Assembly (NCBI GenBank): GCA_002299135.1
Contig: DBNM01000169.1
Span: 1 to 6,500 of the forward strand
Reading direction: 5' to 3'
Length of the DNA: 6,500 nucleotides
Source of the DNA: Candidatus Neomicrothrix sp. UBA672
GTDB taxonomy: Bacteria > Actinomycetota > Acidimicrobiia > Acidimicrobiales > MedAcidi-G1
The position numbers and the translations under genes were made by a program. Shown one piece after another: positions 1 to 5,454 of the stretch. Numbering within the stretch: the first letter of the stretch is position 1; each line of letters begins with the position of its first letter. The notes below the pieces were generated by a model. It saw only the letters and a program-made list of their open reading frames with translations, was not told the DNA's origin and searched no databases.

Positions 1-30
1 CGAGTGTTCCTGTTACGAGTGTTCCTGTTG
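1..30 (+). repeat. Two tandem 15-bp repeats coding for a Ser-Val-Pro-Val-Thr/Val linker
   Basis: CGAGTGTTCCTGTTA at 1-15 is followed directly by CGAGTGTTCCTGTTG at 16-30, differing only at the last base. In the reading frame of the left-edge gene they encode SVPVT-SVPVV. The array touches the window edge, so the copy number is unknown. Because the unit is a multiple of three, copies can be gained or lost without a frameshift, which would change linker length only. Confidence 0.8.
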
Positions 31-572
31 TTGACGATGAAGAAGTAATTGAAGTCGAAATCATTGAGTTGGGGGTGGTGACTTTAAATGAGAATGGGTT
101 GCTTCTATTAGCAGGAACAGCTAATCAACTTCTTTTGTCATTCGACTCACCTCAAGAAGCAGTTATGAGCTCTTTAATAAGTATTCTCGGTGAACCCAAT
201 GAAGAGATTTGCGGTCCAAATGATCTGCAGGTATTCAAATTTGACGACCTGGAAGTGGTTTTTGAATCATACGACATGGGTTCAATTTTTTCACAGTGGT
301 TCGTTTCAGGTGAAGGTGCCAGCAAAACGGGTTTGTGGACTCTTGACAGATTCGGTTTGGGTTCAAGCGTCACAGAATTAAAGAAACTTCCTGAAGGGCA
401 AGTGGTAATTGAAGAAGCGTTTCCTGGAACAAATGATCCAGCTGGAAAGTTTCAAATAGACCCATTTGGTTTAGGAATGCTTATAAATGGGTTAACTAGC
501 AATACGAATGACCAGGGAATAATTTTACAAATGTGGGCAGGTCAAGGATGTCAGAGATTCTCAGAGGGTTAG
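1..572 (+). CDS. Unrecognised, probably exported protein; 5' end outside the window
   Basis: The frame is open to the left edge (first full codon at 3), so about 189 C-terminal residues are visible and the true start is missing. A TTG at 69 could be read as a start, but in-frame coding continues upstream and I do not accept it. The first residues read SVPVTSVPVVDDEE, a Val/Pro/Ser/Thr tether that turns acidic, as found between a signal peptide or lipobox and an exported domain. The rest is a globular domain with two similar-looking halves. Each has a 'hydrophobic residue, spacer, L..LG/L' segment (SLISILGEP; GLGSSVTELKKL) followed by a strand-rich stretch with Phe/Gly/Asp (FDDLEVVFESYD; FQIDPFGLGMLINGLTS). 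Two cysteines (EEICGPN and the near-terminal GQGCQRF) could form a disulfide. I do not recognise a family and assign no function. It ends convergently with the epimerase, overlapping it by 4 bp. Export is inferred, not seen. Confidence 0.8.
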   Translation, partial: SVPVTSVPVVDDEEVIEVEIIELGVVTLNENGLLLLAGTANQLLLSFDSPQEAVMSSLISILGEPNEEICGPNDLQVFKFDDLEVVFESYDMGSIFSQWFVSGEGASKTGLWTLDRFGLGSSVTELKKLPEGQVVIEEAFPGTNDPAGKFQIDPFGLGMLINGLTSNTNDQGIILQMWAGQGCQRFSEG

Positions 573-1480
573 TTTTTAGATTTGATCTGATAAGACAAGG
601 CCTCTTTTAAGGAATGATCCGAAAAAGAGAAATTAGCATCCAGAAGCTTTTTTGGGAAAACAAATTGGCTGGAGAGCATAAGTTCCTCGACTAACTGCCG
701 CCCATAAAGAAGATTTAATGCTGAGGTTGGCACTTTTAGAATTGTGGGTCTTTTGAGAAGTGCACCGAGAGTCTTAGTGAATTCGAGATTGGATACAGGT
801 TCTGGTGAAACTAAATTAACAGCTCCTTCTACTTCTTTTTCTATCATCCAACTAATTGCAGAGATTTCATCCCTTAGAGAGATCCAGCTCATCATTTGTT
901 TACCTGAGCCTATTTGACCACCTAAACCAAGTTTGAATAGAGGCAAAAGCTTTTTTAGTAGACCCCCAGAAGAGCTTAGAACTACTCCAGTTCTTGCATG
1001 AGCGACACGAATCCCTGCCTTTTCGGCTTCTCGTGTTGATTCTTCCCACTTCGAACAAACATGAGCTAGGAAACCCTCTCCTTGTTCAGTTTCTTCTGTT
1101 GCATGACTGGTTCCTGAGTTCCCGTAATAACCGATAGCTGATGCATTAATTAAAACATTCGGACCGTTATCGGATTTCAATTCGGAAAGAGTTCCACAAA
1201 TTAGTTTTGTGCCCATAATCCGACTGTGAAGTATTTGATCCATTCTTTTCTGCGACCATCTTTTGTCACCTATCCCTACACCACCCAAATTTACGATCGC
1301 ATCGATTCCGACAAGGCGTTTTGGATCTAGATAATTCTCTTTAGGATCCCAGAAGATTTCCGAGTTATCAAACTCATCACGTCTCACTAATCGCTTAACG
1401 GAGTTACCTTTTTGAATTAAAAATTCTTCTAGCGCTCTACCTATGGTTCCAGAGGCTCCAGCAATCGCAATTGTTTTCAA
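569..1480 (-). CDS. TIGR01777-type NAD(P)-dependent epimerase/nucleotide-sugar-like oxidoreductase (YfcH family)
   Basis: A 303-residue protein of normal family length, from the extended short-chain dehydrogenase superfamily. The N-terminal Rossmann motif is GASGTIG (residues 8-14). The family-typical strand VNLGG (63-67) follows, where VNLAG is common. Next comes INASAIGYYG (111-120), which supplies the conserved Ser/Tyr region. The block GVVLSSSGGLLKKLLPLFKL leads into GLGGQIGSGKQMMSWI (165-200), and the C-terminal DUF1731-like tail PTSALNLLYGRQLVEELMLSSQ covers about 251-272. The substrate is unknown for most members; E. coli YfcH is the usual namesake. The start is TTG at 1480: no ATG or GTG lies between it and the in-frame stop at 1505-1507, and TTG directly precedes the Rossmann strand. 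It begins 16 bp after the greA stop on the same strand, so the two are probably co-transcribed. Its stop overlaps the convergent left-edge gene. The family assignment is firm; the physiological role is unknown. Confidence 0.92.
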   Translation of the reverse strand: MKTIAIAGASGTIGRALEEFLIQKGNSVKRLVRRDEFDNSEIFWDPKENYLDPKRLVGIDAIVNLGGVGIGDKRWSQKRMDQILHSRIMGTKLICGTLSELKSDNGPNVLINASAIGYYGNSGTSHATEETEQGEGFLAHVCSKWEESTREAEKAGIRVAHARTGVVLSSSGGLLKKLLPLFKLGLGGQIGSGKQMMSWISLRDEISAISWMIEKEVEGAVNLVSPEPVSNLEFTKTLGALLKRPTILKVPTSALNLLYGRQLVEELMLSSQFVFPKKLLDANFSFSDHSLKEALSYQIKSKN

Positions 1481-1496
1481 AGGATTTTTCCCAAAT

Positions 1497-1970
1497 CTAT
1501 TTTTCTATTGCAACGACTTTTACGGTCAAGTCTCCATTGGGTGCCTCAAAAGTAACAGCGTCTCCTACTGAAGCACCTATAAGAGCTTCACCTAGAGGTG
1601 AATCAGGGGATAGAACTTCGACGTCTTCCCTTTGCTCTTCAATTGAACCAACTAGCATTTTTTCAGGCTCGGAGTCGCCCTGGTATAGAAGTGAAACAAT
1701 TACCCCTAAAGAAACTTTCCCATCTCCACCTTCATCCATGGAGACTATTTCAGCATTTTCTAGGATTGAGGCCAGTTGAGCAATACGAGTCTCCATCTTT
1801 CCTTGTTCCTCTTTCGCTGCCTGATAATCCCCATTTTCTGACAGATCCCCGAGTTCACGCGCTGTCTCAATTTTTTTTGCTATATCTATTCGCCCTCTTG
1901 TGGTCAGATCCTCGTGCTCTCCGAGCAGGCGTTTATGGGCTTCTGGTGATAATTGTTGTATTTTTCCCAT
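1497..1970 (-). CDS. greA: Transcription elongation factor GreA
   Basis: A 157-residue protein matching the usual GreA length of about 158. GreA enters the secondary channel of RNA polymerase and stimulates cleavage of backtracked transcripts. The N-terminal antiparallel coiled coil spans about residues 8-75. Its tip GDLSENGDY (41-49) carries Asp42 and Glu45, equivalent to the acidic tip pair that activates the catalytic Mg2+ in E. coli GreA (Asp41, Glu44). The C-terminal FKBP-like domain shows the family signature SPDSPLGEALIGASVGDAV (121-139) followed by FEAPNGDLTVKVVAIE. The ATG at 1970 is the first in frame and lies only 3 bp after an in-frame stop. No Shine-Dalgarno sequence is visible upstream, although a consensus -10 box lies about 47 bp ahead. 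It is the first gene of a leftward pair with the epimerase and is transcribed divergently from ilvE. Confidence 0.97.
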   Translation of the reverse strand: MGKIQQLSPEAHKRLLGEHEDLTTRGRIDIAKKIETARELGDLSENGDYQAAKEEQGKMETRIAQLASILENAEIVSMDEGGDGKVSLGVIVSLLYQGDSEPEKMLVGSIEEQREDVEVLSPDSPLGEALIGASVGDAVTFEAPNGDLTVKVVAIEK

Positions 1971-2016
1971 GAGTTAAGCGTAACTGTATGGAGAAATAGG
2001 CAAAACAAAAAACCTT

Positions 2017-2022
2017 ATTATA
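2017..2022 (-). promoter_or_regulatory. Probable -10 box of the greA promoter
   Basis: Read on the minus strand this is TATAAT, a perfect sigma-70 type -10 hexamer, about 47 bp upstream of the greA ATG. It predicts transcription start near 2010 and a 5' leader of roughly 40 nt. No good -35 hexamer sits at 16-18 bp; the candidates are weak. The same AT-rich patch also reads TATTAT on the plus strand, so rightward use cannot be excluded. This rests on sequence match and position only. Confidence 0.5.
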
Positions 2023-2075
2023 GATTGCTTGAACAAAATGTTTGGAATCTGCACGCATGGCGCTGATAGACTTAT

Positions 2076-2103
2076 TTGATGGCTAAGACACAGTTTGTAA
2101 TTA
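2076..2103 (+). promoter_or_regulatory. Candidate promoter for ilvE-cimA
   Basis: TTGATG (2076-2081) and TAATTA (2098-2103) are separated by 16 bp and resemble -35 and -10 elements. Another -10-like hexamer, TATTAT, lies at 2102-2107. Start would be near 2110, giving a leader of about 85 nt that begins just before the 2113-2132 hairpin. Matches are imperfect, and an upstream start is also possible. Confidence 0.35.
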
Positions 2104-2112
2104 TTATCTAGA

Positions 2113-2132
2113 AGGCGCACATTTGTGTGCCT
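2113..2132 (+). promoter_or_regulatory. 9-2-9 inverted repeat in the ilvE leader (RNA hairpin or operator)
   Basis: Arms AGGCGCACA (2113-2121) and TGTGTGCCT (2124-2132) are complementary over all nine positions if one G-U pair is allowed, with TT at the centre. As RNA it would fold into a stem of eight pairs with a four-base loop, ending only 3 bases before the terminator stem. As DNA it is a near-perfect palindrome suitable for a dimeric repressor. The sequence alone does not decide between these roles. Confidence 0.6.
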
Positions 2133-2135
2133 GAT

Positions 2136-2162
2136 GCCGTCCACCAAGGTGGGCGGTTTTTT
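2136..2162 (+). terminator. Intrinsic terminator inside the ilvE leader (probable attenuator)
   Basis: The left arm GCCGTCCACC (2136-2145) pairs with GGTGGGCGGT (2148-2157) around AA. The realistic fold is a nine-pair GC-rich stem (one G-U pair inside) with a CAAG loop. It is followed directly by a run of six T residues (2157-2162). This is a textbook rho-independent terminator on the plus strand. It ends 33 bp before the ilvE ATG, and no plus-strand gene precedes it between the divergent greA start and ilvE. It therefore most likely ends a leader transcript and controls readthrough into ilvE-cimA. The alternative is the end of an unannotated small RNA. Confidence 0.8.
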
Positions 2163-2185
2163 AGTTCCGACTAGGAGTAGAGGAC

Positions 2186-2190
2186 AGGAG
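2186..2190 (+). promoter_or_regulatory. Ribosome binding site of ilvE
   Basis: AGGAG lies five bases before the ATG at 2196 and fixes the ilvE start. A second AGGAG at 2173-2177 and a purine-rich stretch between them lie just after the terminator, so any transcript that reads through exposes a strong ribosome landing site. This contrasts with the weak or absent sites before greA, cimA and the aquaporin. Confidence 0.75.
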
Positions 2191-2195
2191 AAGAA

Positions 2196-3113
2196 ATGCC
2201 GATTGAAAAAGCTGACAAGATTTGGATGAATGGTGAACTTGTTGACTGGGATTCAGCAAATGTCCATGTACTCACTCACACTCTACATTATGGAAATGGA
2301 GTTTTTGAGGGTATCCGCGCATACGAAACCGATAATGGTCCGGCAGTTTTTCGACTAACTCCTCATATTGAACGCCTTTTTAGGTCAGCCAAAATTCTCT
2401 GTATAGACATTCCTTATTCAGTGGACGAACTCGTAGATGCGGTTAAAGAAACAGTGAAAGTCAATAATCTGCCTTCGTGCTATATAAGGCCGCTCGCTTA
2501 CCTTTCTTATGGAGAGATGGGACTTAACCCTCTGCCATGTTCAGTTGACGTTGCAATAGCGGCATGGCCATGGGGCGCCTATTTAGGTGACGAAGGAATT
2601 AATAGTGGAGTAAGGATGATGATTTCATCGTGGCAAAGACATGACCCCAATGCCATGCCACCAGCTGCAAAAGGTTGCGGGCATTACATAAATTCACAGA
2701 TGGCTAAAGTTCAGGCTGTAAGAGCTGGTTACGATGAGGCGATTTTGCTGTCTCCACAAGGACATGTTTCTGAGTGCACTGGAGAGAATCTTTTTCTTGT
2801 AAGAAATGGAGTAATCGTGACTCCACCTACGAGCGCGGGAGCCTTGGAAGGAATTACTCAGGATTCGGTTAGGCAGATCGCATTGGACCTAGGAATCGAA
2901 TATCGAGAAGGGAATATTCTGCGAAGCGATTTGTATACGGCTGAAGAAGCTTTTCTTTCCGGCACAGCAGCAGAAGTGGTGCCCATAAGATCTGTTGATG
3001 ACAGAGAAATAGGAGACCCTGGACCCGTAACCAGGGCAATCCAAGAGAGATTCTTTGAAGCTGTCAGAGGTAAAAGGTCTGAGTATTCAGACTGGAATGA
3101 ATATGTCACTTGA
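2196..3113 (+). CDS. ilvE: Branched-chain amino acid aminotransferase IlvE
   Basis: A 305-residue PLP-dependent fold-type IV aminotransferase, close to the E. coli IlvE length. It catalyses the final, reversible step of Ile, Leu and Val synthesis, moving the amino group of glutamate to the branched 2-oxo acids in the cytoplasm. Visible features in order: the N-terminal strand IWMNGELVDWDSANVHVLTH with HYGNGVFEGIRAY (31-43); YIRPLAYLSYGEMGLNP (96-112); Lys159 in AAKGCGHYINS, the expected Schiff-base lysine; the ECTGENLF block (193-200), with Glu193 at the position of the PLP-nitrogen-contacting Glu; and FLSGTAAEVVPI (253-264), whose small and hydroxyl residues hold the PLP phosphate. The ATG at 2196 has a good ribosome site. 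Its end overlaps the start of cimA. A D-amino-acid or aminodeoxychorismate lyase role is less likely given FEGIRAY, the normal length and the cimA neighbour. Confidence 0.96.
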   Translation: MPIEKADKIWMNGELVDWDSANVHVLTHTLHYGNGVFEGIRAYETDNGPAVFRLTPHIERLFRSAKILCIDIPYSVDELVDAVKETVKVNNLPSCYIRPLAYLSYGEMGLNPLPCSVDVAIAAWPWGAYLGDEGINSGVRMMISSWQRHDPNAMPPAAKGCGHYINSQMAKVQAVRAGYDEAILLSPQGHVSECTGENLFLVRNGVIVTPPTSAGALEGITQDSVRQIALDLGIEYREGNILRSDLYTAEEAFLSGTAAEVVPIRSVDDREIGDPGPVTRAIQERFFEAVRGKRSEYSDWNEYVT

Positions 3114-4719
3114 GACATCAACTTCTGTAAAGAAAGTTGAAATATATGACACAACTCTGCGTGATGGAGCTCAACTAGAAGGTATCTCTTTAACTGTCGA
3201 TGACAAGTTGAGAATAGCTAGTCAGCTAGATCGTTTAGGGGTTCATTACATTGAAGGAGGTTGGCCAGGAGCTAATCCGAAGGACGAAGAGTTTTTCGCA
3301 AGAGCTTCGAAAGAGCTAACTCTAAAAACCTCTCAACTCGTGGCATTTGGTTCGACAAGAAGAGTTAATGGCGAGGTAGAAGACGATGTAACTCTTAAAA
3401 ATTTAATTGACGCGAACACAGAAGTTGTCTGCATAGTGGGGAAAGCTTCGGCGTATCACGTTACTGAAGCCTTGAGGACAAGCCTTGAAGAAGGAATAGC
3501 AATGGTTGAAGAGTCTGTCAGGTTTCTAAAAGCTCAAAAATCAAAAGTTTTTTTCGACGCAGAGCACTTTTTTGATGGTTATAAAGACAGTCCAGACTTT
3601 TCTTTGGAAGTTTTAGAAGGAGCTGCTCGAGGTGGGGCTGATTGTGTTGTCCTTTGTGATACAAACGGCGGTTCACTTCCTCACGAAGTAGAAGAAATTG
3701 TGAAAGAAGTTAGAGACAAAATTGATTGTGAAATCGGTGTGCATTTGCATAATGACACAGGATGCGGGGTTGCAAATGCTATAGCTGGTGTTATCGGCGG
3801 AGCGTCACAAGTCCAGGGAACGATAAATGGTTATGGCGAAAGGGTAGGCAATTGTGACCTAATCCCAGTCATAGCAAACCTGAGTCTCAAACTCGGAATC
3901 GAAACTATTTCGAAGGAACATTTAGAAAATCTTACTTCAGTCTCACGACACGTTGCAGAGCTGGTCAATTTTGCTTCTGATCCACAACAGCCTTACGTTG
4001 GGACAAAGGCATTCGCTCATAAAGCAGGACTCCATACCAGTGCTATAGCGCGACAAAGAGATGCATATGAACATATAGATCCTGAATCAGTGGGCAATGG
4101 AACAAGGTTTCTAGTTTCTGAAATGTCAGGTCGGTCGACTATCGAACTGAAAGCAAAAGAAATCGGAATTGATTTAGAAGCTGGGATAATTGGTGAAGTA
4201 GTAGAGACACTGAAAGAACTTGAGTATGAGGGTTATCATTTTGAAGCAGCAGATGCTTCTTTAGAACTACTGATCAGATCAGCGGCAGGTTGGACGCAAG
4301 AGCATTTTGAAGTCGATTCTTTTTCAGTCAGCGTAGGACATGACAAAGGAAGTGGTACACAGGCTTGGAATGATGTTGCTGTAGAAGTAGACACCCATGC
4401 AACAGTTGCAGTCACTGTCGGTGAAGAAAAAATAACAGCTCAGGGAGAAGGCAACGGTCCAGTAAATGCACTTGATTCGGCTTTAAGAAAGGCCTTGAGG
4501 GATAAACTTCCGCGTATAGATTCTTTCAACTTAACTGATTATAAGGTTCGAGTTCTTGAATCTGAGAGAGGCACTGGAGCGGTAACAAGAGTTCTTCTTG
4601 ATACCACGGATGGCGAAGAGACTTGGACAACTATTGGAGTATCAACAAACATTATTGAAGCATCATGGCAGGCTCTCGTCGATTCACTGGTTTATGGTTT
4701 GTTGCATTCAGAAAGATGA
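3097..4719 (+). CDS. cimA: (R)-citramalate synthase CimA
   Basis: About 540 residues, the normal size for the TIGR00977-type citramalate synthase. It condenses pyruvate with acetyl-CoA to (R)-citramalate, the entry to 2-oxobutanoate and isoleucine without threonine deaminase. The HMGL-like TIM barrel opens with YDTTLRDGAQ (residues 17-26; catalytic Arg22, metal-binding Asp23). It continues with YIEGGWPGANPKD, the metal-binding HLHND (216-220) and GYGERVGNCD (245-254). TKAFAHKAGLHTSA (303-316) leads into the linker. A LeuA-type C-terminal regulatory domain (about 400-540) is intact, as expected for feedback inhibition by isoleucine. The long frame opens at a TTG at 3055, but homology to the family starts after about 3125. 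I chose ATG 3097 (ATG 3103 is equally possible), which overlaps ilvE by 17 bp and suggests translational coupling; no clear ribosome site is seen. The EGGWPG motif and the length argue against plain 2-isopropylmalate synthase. Confidence 0.94.
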   Translation: MNMSLETSTSVKKVEIYDTTLRDGAQLEGISLTVDDKLRIASQLDRLGVHYIEGGWPGANPKDEEFFARASKELTLKTSQLVAFGSTRRVNGEVEDDVTLKNLIDANTEVVCIVGKASAYHVTEALRTSLEEGIAMVEESVRFLKAQKSKVFFDAEHFFDGYKDSPDFSLEVLEGAARGGADCVVLCDTNGGSLPHEVEEIVKEVRDKIDCEIGVHLHNDTGCGVANAIAGVIGGASQVQGTINGYGERVGNCDLIPVIANLSLKLGIETISKEHLENLTSVSRHVAELVNFASDPQQPYVGTKAFAHKAGLHTSAIARQRDAYEHIDPESVGNGTRFLVSEMSGRSTIELKAKEIGIDLEAGIIGEVVETLKELEYEGYHFEAADASLELLIRSAAGWTQEHFEVDSFSVSVGHDKGSGTQAWNDVAVEVDTHATVAVTVGEEKITAQGEGNGPVNALDSALRKALRDKLPRIDSFNLTDYKVRVLESERGTGAVTRVLLDTTDGEETWTTIGVSTNIIEASWQALVDSLVYGLLHSER

Positions 4720-4764
4720 AGTCACCCCAAGTTGTATTCCAATAAATATCAGTAAGTTGTAATC

Positions 4765-5454
4765 ATGTTGTTAAACCGATCACGTGTACTTTTGTCTGAA
4801 TTCATTGGAACTATGTTTCTTTTAATTGGTGTTATAGGGTCTGGAATAATGGCTGAGAGGCTGAGCCCATCGGATAGTGGGCTTCAACTGTTGCAAAATG
4901 CAGCTGCGACCACAGGCGTTCTAATAGCAATCATTTCAATTTTTGGAACTATTTCAGCAGATTTCAACCCAGCAGTTACTGTTGCTGCATGGCTTCTTGG
5001 TTATCGCCAAAGAAATGAAGTCATACCTGTAATTGTCTTTCAGCTCATTGGAGGTTGTGCAGGAACAGTACTGGCGAACATTATGTTTGACTTGGATTGG
5101 TTTCAGTTGTCAGAAAAGACAAGGTCAGGTGCAAATTTATGGCTTGCAGAAGTAATCGCTACATTAGGTCTTCTGCTTATCGTATTCAGCTTGCTGCACA
5201 CTAAGAGATCAAATCACATTCCCTATGTGGTTGGGGCGTATATAGGAGGTGCTTACTATTTCACTTCATCGACAAGCTTCGCCAACCCTGCTGTATCAGT
5301 AGCTAGGATGCTTTCTGATACTTTCGCAGGAATAGAACCATCTTCAGCACCGATGTTTATCCTGATGCAAATCTTTGGATTAGGTTTAGCCGTCTGGCTA
5401 ATCAAGTATCTATTCCCAAAACCTCAAAAAACTGAGGCAAACTACTCACATTGA
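4765..5454 (+). CDS. MIP-family aquaporin, AqpS-like (second motif NPAV)
   Basis: A 229-residue channel protein of normal bacterial aquaporin length with about six membrane helices (near 8-30, 46-64, 84-108, 124-145, 152-172, 196-217). Two re-entrant half-helices begin at the NPA motifs, Asn68-Pro-Ala and Asn174-Pro-Ala. The first reads FNPAVTVA. The second reads FANPAVSVARMLSDTFAGI and lacks the arginine that normally follows NPA and forms part of the selectivity filter; Val177 is there instead. This NPAV...SDTFAGI block is typical of AqpS-type proteins, some of which lie in arsenic-resistance operons and pass arsenite or methylated arsenicals. No arsenic gene is visible here, so the substrate is open (water, glycerol-like solutes or metalloid acids). 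The gene lies 45 bp after cimA on the same strand and may share its transcript. The ribosome site before ATG 4765 is weak. Its 3' end overlaps the convergent hydrolase by 13 bp. Confidence 0.9.
   Translation: MLLNRSRVLLSEFIGTMFLLIGVIGSGIMAERLSPSDSGLQLLQNAAATTGVLIAIISIFGTISADFNPAVTVAAWLLGYRQRNEVIPVIVFQLIGGCAGTVLANIMFDLDWFQLSEKTRSGANLWLAEVIATLGLLLIVFSLLHTKRSNHIPYVVGAYIGGAYYFTSSTSFANPAVSVARMLSDTFAGIEPSSAPMFILMQIFGLGLAVWLIKYLFPKPQKTEANYSH
5422..5437 (-). terminator. Weak candidate terminator hairpin after the hydrolase gene
   Basis: CCTCA and TGAGG form a five-pair stem with a six-base loop within the aquaporin's 3' coding end. On the minus strand the stem follows the hydrolase stop by 4 bases and is trailed by TTTT. 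The stem is short, so this is a weak call. Confidence 0.25.

Noticed and set aside
69..71. TTG at 69 as the start of the left-edge gene
   Set aside because: The same frame is open without a stop to base 3 and encodes a sensible tether, so the gene starts outside the window.
553..568. CAGAGATTCTCAGAG-like symmetry at the end of the left-edge gene as a bidirectional terminator
   Set aside because: The symmetrical arms leave almost no loop and no T run follows on either strand.
1471..1972. Plus-strand open frames of 102 and 124 codons across greA
   Set aside because: They lie antisense to a convincing GreA with all family motifs, and their translations look like nothing coherent.
2134..2200. 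Short frame from ATG 2134 through the terminator towards ilvE
   Set aside because: It has no ribosome site, runs through the terminator hairpin and enters ilvE out of frame; not a convincing leader peptide.
3097..4719. 2-isopropylmalate, homocitrate or re-citrate synthase instead of CimA
   Set aside because: The EGGWPGANPKD motif, length near 540 and intact LeuA-type C-terminal domain fit the citramalate synthase group better.
4730..4760. Direct repeat AAGTTGTA twice before the aquaporin, possible regulatory site or promoter
   Set aside because: Eight-base matches in an AT-rich 45-bp gap are weak, and no paired -35/-10 elements with good spacing were found.
4765..5454. Arsenic-resistance operon based on the AqpS-like channel
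   Set aside because: No arsR, arsC, arsH, arsM or efflux gene lies in the window; the channel type alone does not show this.
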